A stretch of 64,000 nucleotides of DNA from Alitta virens (Eukaryota; Annelida; Polychaeta; Phyllodocida; Nereididae). The notes beneath the pieces are model-generated. The model searched no databases. It worked only from the letters and a program-made list of their open reading frames with translations, and had not been told where the DNA came from. A program made the position numbers and the translations under genes. The stretch lies in contig OW028578.1 in the NCBI GenBank assembly GCA_932294295.1, positions 39,933,410 through 39,997,409 on the forward strand. Direction: 5' to 3'. The stretch's first letter is position 1. Each line of letters begins with the position of its first letter. Below are positions 23,601 to 33,100 of the stretch, one piece after another.

Positions 23601-24907
23601 TTTTGCGACAAAATGATCCATAAAACCCTGGGAACTGGGTGTTTAGGATGGTAGTAGAAATTTGGTAGTGTATTCATTATATAGCCTTATCCCTTGGCTA
23701 TTTAATGGGACTAAATATTGGTGCTTACAAGACATTTGTATATGTTTGGATAAGTTTTTTTTTATCAACATGATACAAATCTGGGAGCTGGGTATATAGA
23801 ATAGTAGCAGAAATTTGGTTGTGTATTTAATAGATACCCTAGACCCTTGGCTATTTAGTAGAGGTGTTTACTGGATAGCTACCAGACATCTGTTTGGCTA
23901 AGTGTAATTTTTTTATGATAAATATTGGTACCTGCTATTCCATCAGCTATTCATTGCTACAAACATTGGTGCATATAACTTTCCAATAACCAAACAGTTG
24001 CCCAGATCTTATTCTGGCAACTGACTGGGAACTAGAACTGGGAGCTGAGTTCAATTTACTGGGAACTGGCTGGTAGCTGACTGGGAACTAGAACTGGGAG
24101 CTGAGTTCAATTTACTGGGAACTGGCTGGTAGCTGACTGGGAACTAGAACTGGGAGCTGAGTTCATTTTACTGGGAAGTGGCTGGTAGCTGATTGGGAAC
24201 TAGAACTGGGAGCTGAGTTCATTTTACTGGGAACTGGCTGGTAGCTGACTGGGAACTAGAACTGGGAGCTGAGTTCAATTTACTGGGAACTGGCTGGTAG
24301 CTGATTGGGAACTAGAACTGGGAGCTGAGTTCACTTTACTGGTAGCTGGCTGGTAGCTGACTGGGAACTAGACCATGGCCTAATTCATTGTAAATTCATT
24401 CTTAACATTGAAATTGTCACCAAATTATATTTGTAGGCCTAGCCGAAGTATAAGCCTATATGTGACCTCTACAATCCAGATCTAAATTGTGACAAGAAAA
24501 TTGGTGGTGTGGTTTGGTTGATTAAAACGGGCAGATTCAGAAAATTATTTAGGGGGGGGGGGTTTAAATGTATTGCGGGGACCGCTGTAATGTGTTTAGG
24601 CCAGGGGGTGGGGTTTAAACCCCTAAACCCCCCCCCCATCCCATTAAATCCGATACTGTAAAACATTCAGTAATACATTTTAATTTGTTTATAGGCCAGC
24701 TTTACTGCATACAGACACATAGTCCTGGCTCTATCTGATGTCTTGAGGGCAGGATGGCGACATGCCCCGAACTATGCAGAGGCAGTGGAGAGGTTGAAAC
24801 CAGCTGGAAACATTAAAAGAATAAAAGTCATCATTAACCTGTCAAAAGAGCACAGTCGTAAAGCTATGAAACCTCCACCAACATTACTTGATTTAGGCAT
24901 AAACTGA
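8287..24907 (+). CDS. IDS: Iduronate-2-sulfatase-like sulfatase, nine exons
   Basis: A sulfatase expected to remove 2-O-sulfate from iduronate in heparan and dermatan sulfate, normally in the lysosome. Exons: 8287-8697, 11211-11315, 13976-14155, 14697-14822, 15548-15741, 17185-17429, 20014-20228, 21036-21302 and 24695-24907. All have GT-AG borders and join in frame to 651 aa (human IDS is about 550). Visible active-site residues: Asp130-Asp131 in IIADDMRP, formylglycine Cys175 in CSPSR with Arg179, Lys226 and His229 in VGKIFH, His317 in RRPHLPF, Asp422-His423 in [10 protein letters not shown], and Lys435. The C-terminus ends with a typical [11 protein letters not shown] stretch. The start has a hydrophobic segment at residues 11-27. 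The roughly 85 extra residues before the catalytic Asp pair are unusual. Introns hold a Tc1 element, two SINE copies and many MITEs. Family assignment is strong; one-to-one orthology was not tested. Confidence 0.9.
8716..9108. mobile_element. TTAA-flanked MITE in sulfatase intron 1
   Basis: Flanked by TTAA at 8712-8715 and 9109-9112. Inverted ends AGCTGCACTGTCTGTCAAAT and its near complement ATTTGACAGACAGTGCACCT. TTAA duplication fits Kolobok or piggyBac-like elements. It begins 18 bases after the exon 1 donor. Confidence 0.7.
9345..9670 (+). repeat. Dispersed repeat family R1, copy 1
   Basis: Shares CCCTGAATTCAGCA, TTGCTTCAGACA, GATAAAGTGTCAAATATACA and TGCACTTTGCTTCAGCCAA with the inverted copy at 16765-17013. 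Its later part (GCCACCTGGTGGAAA, GAAAATCCACTTTTTT) matches 41275-41460. Confidence 0.65.
9985..10095 (+). repeat. Dispersed repeat family R2, copy 1
   Basis: TTTGGCAGGCCAATCCAGAG, GTCTTTCTCAACTCC and GGGCTTAAGAGCTCA recur at 20312-20405 in the same orientation. Confidence 0.6.
10670..10815. repeat. CTG/CAG trinucleotide repeats in inverted arrangement
   Basis: CTGCTGATGCTGCTGCTGCT at 10676-10700 and GCAGCAGCAGCAGCAC at 10802-10818 could pair. An 83-codon open frame across the first is a by-product of the repeat. Confidence 0.6.
11822..11945. mobile_element. Palindromic MITE
   Basis: Arms GTGCAATATGCG/GGAACCGAGACAAC mirror GTTGTCTCGGTTCC/CGCATATTACAC, with a second inner pair GATATTGCACTCG/CGTGCAATATC. 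Lies in sulfatase intron 2. Three copies of TATTGCACGGC occur at 11392-11428. Confidence 0.65.
12455..13830 (+). mobile_element. Tc1-like DNA transposon, internally deleted
   Basis: The ends are inverted repeats starting CAGTATACTGCATAAGTGAG, flanked by TA on both sides (12453-12454 and 13831-13832), as expected for Tc1/mariner insertion. The inverted repeats extend inward for roughly 200 bases with a second partial copy of the terminal motif near 12645-12667, the IR/DR layout known from some Tc1 elements. The element lies in sulfatase intron 2, same strand as the gene. The transposase is broken. Confidence 0.9.
12835..13589 (+). pseudogene. Defective Tc1-like transposase
   Basis: 12835-13128 encodes the helix-turn-helix DNA-binding part ([20 protein letters not shown]) and a GRPRKLT hook. 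13107-13589, in another frame, encodes the catalytic end with VLLWGC, the second Asp in [10 protein letters not shown] and the Glu in NPIEHLWG. The central roughly 100 residues, including the first catalytic Asp, are missing, and the junction near 13085-13130 shifts frame. The product cannot be a working transposase. Confidence 0.85.
14430..14615 (+). mobile_element. tRNA-derived SINE, copy 1 (sulfatase intron 3)
   Basis: A tRNA-like head (GGGCCTAGCTCAGAGGTAGC) has an A-box and a B-box GGTTGGATTCC at 14479-14489. A non-tRNA body follows that is shared with the copy at 15150 (TGCTGTTTCATCCTTCGTCT, CATTGCCATGGTC). Confidence 0.8.
15150..15345 (+). mobile_element. tRNA-derived SINE, copy 2 (sulfatase intron 4)
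   Basis: Same family and orientation as 14430-14615. B-box GGTTCAATTCC at 15201-15211; the body has CTGTTTCATCCTTCATCTC and CATTGCCATGGTCC. The A-box is partly decayed. Confidence 0.8.
16765..17013 (-). repeat. Dispersed repeat family R1, copy 2
   Basis: Reverse complement of about 9350-9600. Lies in sulfatase intron 5, while copy 1 lies in intron 1. Confidence 0.65.
17449..17845. mobile_element. MITE with GGGTCATTCCATGCCAAATC ends
   Basis: Left end GGGTCATTCCATGCCAAATC and GGTGACCCCCTCA; right end TGAGGGGGTCACC and GATTTGGCATGGAATGACCC. Lies in sulfatase intron 6, about 20 bases after the exon 6 donor. Confidence 0.75.
17988..18553. repeat. Long near-perfect hairpin, two arms of about 270 bp
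   Basis: The left arm (CTGACTAAAGCCAGCCGCTT, then CTACCACCACTGAAGAA, TTTCCACAAAAGATTTC) is mirrored by the right arm (GAAATCTTTTGTGGAAA, CTTCAGTGGTGGTAG, AAGCGGCTGGCTTTAG). The loop of about 20-25 bases is near 18262-18285. No coding sequence. Lies in sulfatase intron 6. Confidence 0.85.
18640..19160 (+). repeat. tRNA-headed dispersed repeat (relative at 60300-60570)
   Basis: TGGGCAAGGTGTTGGACTC and GGGTTCAAGCCCC (18687-18699) look like tRNA A and B boxes. Downstream blocks GCAGCAGTCCTGTCATTTT and GATTTTGCAACAGG-like sequence, then ACTGTGCACATATATAATTC, are shared with 60375-60560. Confidence 0.5.
19180..19855. repeat. Degenerate GTGTGACAAACA-type repeats
   Basis: Short irregular units (AAGTGTGACAAACA, GACAAATGAACATAAGACA) occur many times on both sides of the R3 copy. 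No coding signal. Confidence 0.5.
19416..19590 (-). repeat. Dispersed repeat family R3, copy 2
   Basis: Reverse complement of 5231-5405 at high identity, inserted into a stretch of GTGTGACAAACA-like repeats (19180-19855) in sulfatase intron 6. Confidence 0.75.
20310..20410 (+). repeat. Dispersed repeat family R2, copy 2
   Basis: Same order of blocks as 9985-10095, ending CAGTGCCATCACTG. Lies in sulfatase intron 7. Confidence 0.6.
20720..20877. mobile_element. Palindromic MITE with 58-bp arms
   Basis: Arms start CCTGTCGAGAGATGGAGCTA and include ACCACACCGGTCTTGCTATT and AATGACGTCAT. The right arm is the exact complement by eye. ATTGCTTAAGT occurs on both sides (20710-20720, 20886-20896). Confidence 0.8.
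21700..23960. repeat. Fold-back array: inverted arms of tandem 170-180 bp units
   Basis: About three units at 21755-22200 carry AGGCTATCTA(A/G)TAAATA, CTGCTACTATTCTATATACCC and ATAGTTAGCTGTCCAGTAAG. Five or so units at 23020-23960 carry the complements (GTGCTTACTGGATAGCTAAC, GGGAGCTGGGTATTTAGAA). Spacing is 172 and 177 on the left, 178 and 180 on the right. Lies in sulfatase intron 8. Confidence 0.75.
24024..24373 (+). repeat. 56-bp tandem repeat, six copies
   Basis: Units start at 24024, 24080, 24136, 24192, 24248 and 24304, with a partial unit at 24360. Each reads ACTGGGAACTAGAACTGGGA, then GCTGAGTTCA, then ACTGGCTGGTAGCTG. It adjoins the fold-back array and shares the GGGAGCTG motif with it. 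Confidence 0.9.
24480..24660. mobile_element. Diverged MITE with G-run and C-run
   Basis: GGGGGGGGGTTTAAA and GGTTTAAACCCCTAAACCCC resemble the inner part of the element at 939-1105. The ends are poorly kept. Ends about 35 bases before sulfatase exon 9. Confidence 0.45.
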
Positions 24908-25450
24908 GAACAAGGAATGATAGTACTACTGTGCCCAATGATTCTGTCTTAATTACAGATCATTGATTGTGACATTACCATGATATGCTGAAAACTGGAA
25001 AGGGCTTAATTAATATTTGCATGAAACCTGTACATGCATAACCATTTTATTAATTTTTTTTTATTGTTTTTGCGTCACCCTTATTGCAATGACCAGTACC
25101 CCATAACCATTATAGGGTAGGTACTGCAATGACCCAGTGGACTCACAAACAAACATTTATAAAGGCTAAATTTGTAAAGAAAAAAAAAAATTAGCCATAA
25201 GGAAATATATATATATAATATAAAGTTATTATTCGATTAATTCAATTGTGTATTCATGACAATAATTGCAAAATGTATGACATATAATTAAAACAGTTTA
25301 TTAACTATGCTGCTGTGTTAATAGTTGAGTACAACTACAACTATTTTTATAAATTTATTATACATGTATATATGTAGAGCAGGCCTATACCTACAACAGA
25401 GGCTTTTAAGATAGCCATATTTACAAGATCAATGGCTTTTAAATAAATTG
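24908..25450 (+). other. Sulfatase 3' flank / probable 3' UTR
   Basis: No coding signal was seen after the TGA at 24905-24907. The first clear AATAAA that I see is at 25442-25447, about 535 bases downstream, so the 3' UTR may reach there. The stretch is AT-rich with short A and TA runs. Confidence 0.4.
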
Positions 25451-25639
25451 TGATGGGAAAAGCTTATTAATTGATAACTTCATGGTTCATAAAAAATCCT
25501 ATCTATAAAATTCTCTGCTGGGAATAGAGGAAAATTCCCGTTGTTGAATTCTCTGAAATATAAATTATAATAATTTTATTCAAAACTAAGCCTATAGATA
25601 TATATACGATGACATAAATCTATCGATCTTTTGTTCATA

Positions 25640-25756
25640 ATTTTGGCGCGAAATCGGCACTGGTGACGTCACCCTGCGTGTGCACAATTATAAATGACGT
25701 CACACTCCAAACAACGTCATCTTTGAAACGGGAAAAACATTGAGAACAAAGCGAAA
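25640..25756 (+). promoter_or_regulatory. Putative promoter of the receptor-like gene: E2F-like site and two CRE sites
   Basis: TTTGGCGCGAAA at about 25642-25653 matches the E2F consensus. TGACGTCA, the full palindromic CRE, occurs at 25664-25671 and again at 25695-25702. ATTATAAAT lies just before the second CRE. The ATG at 25757 follows 54 bases later in the context GCGAAAATGG. Sites were recognised by eye; no transcription start is known. Confidence 0.4.
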
Positions 25757-27582
25757 ATGGCTTACTGGATTTACTTCGTTTTTCTGTTACCTACAGTAAT
25801 CTGTGAGTTAGAATATTTAAGAGCTATGCGCGGAGTGTTGGATGGACTATGGACAGACGAAAATTTCGACAAATATTTCACGAACAGCACTCGTTTTAGT
25901 TGGTGTGAGAAACAATCATACGTCGGCCATTGTTTTGATGATCTAAAAGGCTTTCTAAACCATTCAGGAAAGTCAAATGAGTATCCTTTGACCCAGAGAG
26001 TGACTTTAAGAGTTTTAACAAACGAAATGGCAGGCATGGAATATATGATTTCGGATCCAGCCCATGAGCACGCTAAGCAAGCAATTAAAATGATGAAAAG
26101 AGTGTTCCAGGATATGAGAAGTATTTTGGAAAATGCCACTGAATTAACTTCAAACAAAAAGTTCAAACGTTACTGTGATGCTTTTATGGAACTGGAAGAG
26201 AAGTTTAAAGAACCAACAATTTGTCATGAAGATTGGAACACCAGAGGCACCCAAGAAGTTTTGGCGCATTTGCACGAATGGTCCAAAAGTAAAGTATGGA
26301 TTCTTTACCATTATTACGAAAGATGTCTGATCGAACAAGCTGCAATGAATGCCCGTTTGACCTGTTTGCGTGCCAAGCACATTGCCACGAATCAAGTGCG
26401 AGCAAGCCTTGAAGAAATAAAAGCAGAATTAATAAAGCGTAGACAGCCACCGATAAGCCACAATCAAAAAATTGAAATTGTTTACATAGCCCCAAACAGG
26501 CCATGGTTGCGACGTCCCAACCAGCCGGAGCCACCGGATATCATGACTCGTAAACCACTTATAATTCACCAGGAACCGACCACTATGCAACAACTTCTAG
26601 ATCATCGCAAACACTCACACTCTACGGCTGCCAATTCTTCAACTAAGATGACAAGAATAATACCGACCTCAACCCTTACAACAAAACCGGTCAGTGCGAA
26701 ACGACCATGGCTACCAACACGGACGCCACCACATATGCATCACGGACAACGTATACCGTCTAAGTCGCAAAAGATCAAATTACAGCTCACTACAAATCCC
26801 ACACCTAAACCTACCATCCTCCCGATACCATTTGAATCAGTTGGTAGTTCATCTCGGAAAATTGTGGAACCTACAAATACTTTACCCAGCGCATGCAATG
26901 ATTGTTCCAATGATTCAATGAACGACTCTTTAGGGTCTGAAAATTTAAACACAGAGGATGAAGTCATGGCAGAATTTGACAAAGAACGTGATCGGCAACC
27001 AGAAATGATCGAATTGGAGCCAGAAACCATAATCTCTCAAATGGAGTCCAATCAAGTGGCACTGGAGTCATCTATCAACAGCTCTTTGTTGCTGAAGCCA
27101 TCTACACACACAAATGAAAATCCCGAAGCACATGGCAAACACAGACATCCTAGGCCACATCATCCACACACAGGTAGCCATCCTTATCAACCTCTACCCG
27201 ACGGACCAAGTGGCGGGCGGAAAAAAGCCAACCCACACCTGGATTACCCTGATATCAGTGGCATAAGTTCTCGGTCTTCTAACAACTCCAAAATTATGCC
27301 AGTTAATGTGATCATAAACCCGAATTACGTACAACATAATGCCAAACATGTCCACTACGAATACTATCCCCCAGCAGATTCTGCTGGAAAGAGACCCCCT
27401 GTGTATCCAGCGGATGATGCACTAGCTTTAATTCCTTACGCATATGATGACAATCAGAGCGAACTGCTCGTGCCTAACAATTCTGCTCATTTTCGTTCGC
27501 GACATGTGGTGATTGGCCCGATGGTTATTGTGGTACTCATTGCCATCATCTTGCTTGGATTCATAACTTTCCTGGTACGAAG
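25757..27582 (+). other. Ectodomain, stalk and transmembrane exon (608 codons plus 2 nt)
   Basis: Residues 1-16 form a hydrophobic signal peptide (cleavage probably near Cys16). Residues 17-220 are mostly helical in character with six cysteines at 50, 59, 140, 156, 190 and 203, and N-glycosylation sequons at 43, 68 and 126. I do not recognise this fold. Residues 225-580 form a low-complexity stalk rich in Thr, Pro, Ser and His, as in O-glycosylated stalks. Residues about 584-607 are a clear membrane span followed by Arg-Arg. The reading frame hits TAA at 27584-27586, but that stop lies inside a consensus donor (CGAAG|GTAAGG), so splicing would remove it and leave two nucleotides of a codon. 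Confidence 0.8.
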
Positions 27583-30113
27583 GTAAGGATGCACAGTACA
27601 GCATTTAAATATACCAATGAAAATACTTAACAATGCCTCCTCATAGTCTGTCCTAACATTAGGAACCTTCAGAAGAATTACAAATATAAAAGCCATAATT
27701 TTCTGCGACAACTCATCGTCTTCGTCAGTGGCTGGGATGAAGAACACACCTCCAGAAGGAAGACAAATTCAGCAATTAAAGAATATCGAGAACAAACAGG
27801 ACATACATGCACCATCAATGAAGTGAAAATCTTAGAGAAAGAGGACAATTGGTACCGAAGGAAAATCAATGACTTACAGGTCATGTGACACCTCAGCCCC
27901 ACAACACAGCCACTGACGAAGATGAGACATCGCCGAAAATTATGGCTTTGATATTTTAAAATCTCCTGAAGCTAAATTCATAAATTATTATGAATTTGGA
28001 GATTGGGAATCTACATTCCAGATAAAATTTCTTTGTTGCTGAAAAAACATCCTAGTGGACGATTCTCTTGAAAGTGTCAATAAACTAAAAGGTTTCCTGC
28101 ACTAAAGAATAAGGCCACATATTTTTATCTCAAAAACAAAATTTCCACAAGAAAGCAAAATATACTCTCCTAGAAGCCCTGCATAATTGCCATGACAATC
28201 TTTGTAACTTAGAATTTAGTGGTTTTTTTTTCCTTCAGCATCAAACCATGTGGAGGCAGTCCAAAGCCGCTACCCGCCAAAACCAAAACAGCCTCCTGGA
28301 TCCCCACCACAAAGGCATGTTTACACCATTATCAAAGCTCTGATTATGTACTGTATATCTCATTATTTATGGTTCATATTGGTTGCAAGATATACCCCTA
28401 TACATTTAATGTTAAACAGGAATATATTTAGGATATTAGATTTTTATCATTTTTCATTTCACATTCTAGTCCACAACCACCACAATTTACTACTGGAAAC
28501 ACTGCTGTGCAATCCGTGTGGCCAAACTTTCCGCCAATGCAAGTTTCAAACGTTATTTAACAATTTAACATCATGGCTTTGAGTAATGTACGTGACTCCA
28601 GAATAGTTTTTTCGGAGTATCTGGTTTCATTTTGCCACACTCAGTTATATAAATAATTGAAAATACGAAATTATTCCTAATCATTTCAGCCCAACGACTA
28701 CTGATCAAGCAGCAATAGCACCAAATGCTACTCAGAATATTGCACAACCGCCTGCAATGCCATCAACTTCAGAGTAAGGAAGTGTACACAAATTAAAATG
28801 CCGAAAAATATTACAAAGAGATAAATAGATAGATAGATAGACAGATAGACAGATAGGTAGGTAGGTAGGTAGTATAGTATTACGATCTCGGTACACAACT
28901 ACCTCGCCTACTAGCACTTGGCTGGTGGGCAGCTGCTCTTTAGCTTACTGTTAGAGTGCAGGAAAGTTGCACACAAGATCTTGAGATCGTAATACTATAT
29001 CCCCAATGACCACTTGAGGTTGTGACTGGTCACTCTTAGTCAACAACCTCACCCCACCAATGGGATTCGAACCAACTACCCTACACATGGGGTCAGAGGG
29101 GACCGGATTCTCCACCATCTTGTGTGCAACTTTCCTGCACTCTTAACAGTAAGCTAAAGAGCAGCTGCCCACCAGCCAAGTGCTAGTAGGCGAGGTAGTT
29201 GTGTACCGAGATCGTAATACTATAGTAGGTAGGTGGCCTTAATTGGCCTTACGCTATTAAAATGTAAATACGTGACCATGTACATAACTGTAGTGAAGTA
29301 AATGCAGCAAACAATTTCAACGGATATTTGCTATGTCAAGACTTGTCAAGTCATGGTAATGTTTACAGTACCAATTTATTATTGTTGTAATAATTACGTA
29401 GAATAGTCTTTCGAACTTTTTGTCTTCATCCGTGACATAATTGCTAAACTGTTTTGGCAGAACTTAATTGGCAGAACTAATGTGTTGTTAGCCTCACTCC
29501 ATGATGCTCCAGATAAAATTATCTTGGAGGCTTTTCAGAAACAAGTGTGTCACATGTATGGAGTGCAGGCATGGGATCTAAGTGATAATGGGACAAAAGC
29601 CTTTCACACAATGTGGAACAGGTGTGCAAGGAGAGTGCTTGGATTACCTGCACAAACACACACTAGGTACCTGCCTCATCTCTTGAAAATAGACCACTCC
29701 AGTGTACAAGTTTACAAAAGGATAATAAAGCTTGTGCACACAATGCTAAAAAGTACGAACGAAACTGAAACACCTTGCAAACAATGGTCTGAACTCAATG
29801 AAGAGTATCATAGGCCAAAACTTAAGTATGATTAGTCATGCCACTAAAGTAACGGTGAATGAATTAACAAAATTAAATTCAAACTTCACACAAGTATTGA
29901 AATGCTCTACTGAAGACTACTGTATTATACAGTTAATCAGAGATTTACGAAGTCATGAACTTTATGTGGATCCAGATTCACACAAGGACACTTTGATTTA
30001 CTTTTGTACTATTTGATTAATTATTTATAAAATTTTGTTATTTGCAATTTGAATTTAACTAATATTTTGCAAATACACCATATTGTAATGCATTATGTGT
30101 GTCTACAGCAATA

Positions 30114-30163
<50 letters not shown>

Positions 30164-33100
30164 AGATAGGCTTTTACAATGCTATCTTGTTTGACTTGAG
30201 TATTGTTTTGTTTCATTACAAAATAAAACATGTAATTGATAGTGCAAACACAAGAGAAAACTGTGACATTATACTCTTAGAATCAAGAGAAAACTGAAGA
30301 GTGATTCTACGTAATTATTACAACGATAATAACATGTTTAGTTTCACTTTTCAGAACTACTGAGGTCTCTGCCGTCGTTAAGCAACGTGTTTTACTATCA
30401 CCGAAACGTGCTACATGTTCACCTCCATGGTTTGTATGCCATTATGCGTTCATTATACAGTGTATATATAATCAACCACTGATAGCAAACAAATTCTGGG
30501 TTTAGTGCAGTATAGCGGACCCAATTTATGCCAATATTTGACATCCATAAAATATGAAAATAATCAGTATTTTTTACGAAATTTCATTGTGGCACACAAT
30601 ATGAATAGAAACGGAAAGAAAAAAAACAATGATATGCGTTCTTGCCTTGAAAATGATCACTGCTGCCGTTTATTTGTGACGTCACATATTGAATTCAAGC
30701 ATTTGACGTCATAGGCCAGGCATCGTGGCTTATAAATATGGTCATAAATTTGGGTCTGCTATACTGCACTTTTTCCAAATTCTACCGTAAAATTTTTTTC
30801 TCAACCATAGTATACTCATATATAATGACGGCGATTTGTCAAACGTACAAGTTCTTATAATTTCTGATATTCTCAGTGTCGCTCGAATTTTTTTCTGTGA
30901 TCTAATCTAAACTTCTTTTTTTTTGTTTCTTCAGTAAGCAACAGAAGTCTTCAAATCAGAATGCAAATTCGTGTGGGGCGTAAGCGTGTTAAATTACCTC
31001 CTTATATCACATATATGTAAATAGTTGCCATTCTGTTTGGCTATAAAAGCTGAACATTTATGACAGAAACGTGTTTCATGTGTATTGCAGTGTTCGAAGA
31101 ACTGTTTCAAATGAAAGCGGTGAAGCTTCAGGATCTCTGTAAGTTTGATAGTTATCACACAACATGAACCAGCACAAAATGAACAGAAACTTTTGCAGTG
31201 CAACAGGTCAAACCAGCCTCAACTTTCTGACATATTTTTTTTTGGGTCTTAATTGGCCTTTTGTCATGGTCAGAGAGAAAGTTACATTGCATTGGAAAAT
31301 ATAGCAAAACTGCAATAATATATCAGAGGTGTTCTACAGGTCAGGTTTGATTAGTTACATCTGCAAATTTTGCTTGCAGCCTGATATATTACACAATATC
31401 ACAGTATTAATTATCTCCAGGTAAAAATTACTTATGTAATTTACTCACATTTCAGTTTGGAAAGGATGCAATCGAACCTAGAGAGTGTGATTTCAGCTTC
31501 AGAGTAAGCAATTTTTTACTGTACCTGAGAGTTACTGACGTTTTATTACAAAAATACTTGCACTAAAGTGGGAAAGCTTATTTGTCATTTAGAGAATATA
31601 TACTTCTATCAGAATCCATAATTTGCTTACCAAAGCTTTGTTCTAAATTTGTCATGTATTGGCCAAGTGAAAGAGATACATGGTTTGATGCGATAATTAC
31701 AATATACTGCTAGTTTCGTAACTTCATTTCATCAGTTTAATTTTCAATCGTCATTTGATTCCCTTCAGCGAAAGTATAATGAAGACAGGCTCAGAAGATG
31801 CATCATCCCACACTCTTGAAAAGTAAGTTAACAAGGTTGTTGCAGTCAAAACTTCAATATAATAAGACAATCTACTGCATAAAATACATAAAATTATATA
31901 CAAAACATATGTATACATAATTATATATATATATATATGCCAACCTGTTCTTCATTCCAGATGGTTCAATCCGAACATCTCCGCAACAGATGCACATGAC
32001 CTCCTTGTGTATCGAGGCCGAGATGGCAGTTTCTTGATACGCTCCTGTCAGACACACTCTGAAACCAACAATTACATTTTATGTGTCAAGTAAGTTAATT
32101 ATGTTACATTTTGACATTAAAGCAGTTACAGGCATAGCAATATATGAAGTAGCTTTGCGCTCAGCTGATATTAGGTGGTGAGCACTGGGGAAATTAGTTT
32201 TTCCTCGATATTTCAACTGTTTGGTATGTGCCCAATATAGGTGTGCATCATTGTCACAAAATTTTGGAAAAAGGCTTCAAACAATATTTAAGTTTGTAAT
32301 AATATTTTAAGGAGTTTGTAATAATATTTTGAGGATGTTCCAACCCCTAAATCACCTTCCTTTTGGCCTTACTAATCTTGCAAATGTACCCCCATTTTGT
32401 GGAAGCCCGGCCATGTGTGCTATAGCACAGTCAGATATAAGTAGATACAAGGTACAAAATCTTTATTAATCGCTGATGCAAAACTAGTTTTACCAGAACA
32501 GCTAAAGGTGCACATCAGCATATCCCTTAATCCAGCCCTAATGTCATGAAGTGTTTTTTATTCTTCTTTTTCTTTTATTCAGGAAAGGGACTCAGGTGAT
32601 AACCTTCAAGATTCAAATGATAGACGATGCTTATGAATTTTGTGGTGAGAAATTCTCAACTTTGAAGAAGCTCATCGATTATTACAAGCAGCATCTTTCC
32701 GAGTTTGAAGAACTCGTTGGTGTCCCTGTTGAGCTGAAACACCCGATGGCCTATGACTCATTACCAGATGGCAGGTAAAGTATTGTAAACCAAAAAAATG
32801 TAATCTTTTATTCAATATTATATATCGCCTAGAATAAGACAGACATTAAATTTAATTATCAAAGTCCTTAGTAGTGCTGCTCCATTGAAAAGTGGGAGGG
32901 GCTCTGTGAAATTATCATACCACCCCCCCCCCCCACCCTACCAACTCCATCAACACTTTTTTCTTTTCTCAAAGAAGTTCTTCCCCCTGCTTTTATATTT
33001 ATGATACAAACACTAACAGCCATTCCATGTCCCTCTCTCTCCCCCCCCCCCCCTCCCTTTTTACATATTTTCTGTGAACCTTCCACTCCCCACCTTCCTC

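Larger units (their letters stand above)
29385..30345. mobile_element. MITE split by a LINE insertion
   Basis: Ends GTTGTAATAATTACGTAGAA and TTCTACGTAATTATTACAAC. The left piece (to about 29480) and right piece (from about 30160, GTCAGATAGGCTTTTACAAT) are continuous in the uninterrupted relative at 59845-60115. The LINE fragment 29482-30165 lies between them. The right end is 9 bases before a receptor linker exon. Confidence 0.75.
28470..31822 (+). other. Pro/Ser-rich linker encoded by small exons of one phase
   Basis: Seven mini-exons (28470-28538, 28690-28773, 30355-30429, 30935-30979, 31091-31138, 31456-31503, 31769-31822) have lengths of 69, 84, 75, 45, 48, 48 and 54. Each starts with the last base of a codon and ends with the first two of another, so any can be skipped without a frameshift. 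They encode a low-complexity cytoplasmic linker rich in Pro, Ser, Thr, Gln and Asn. The first needs a GC donor (CCAAT|GCAAGT). The introns carry several MITEs and a LINE fragment. Confidence 0.65.

Noticed and set aside
26694..26921. Frames overlapping the receptor ectodomain exon
   Set aside because: They are shadows of the 609-codon frame and lack independent features.
25757..27586. Stand-alone 609-aa single-exon gene
   Set aside because: Kept only as an alternative, because the stop sits inside a consensus donor and the phases continue downstream.
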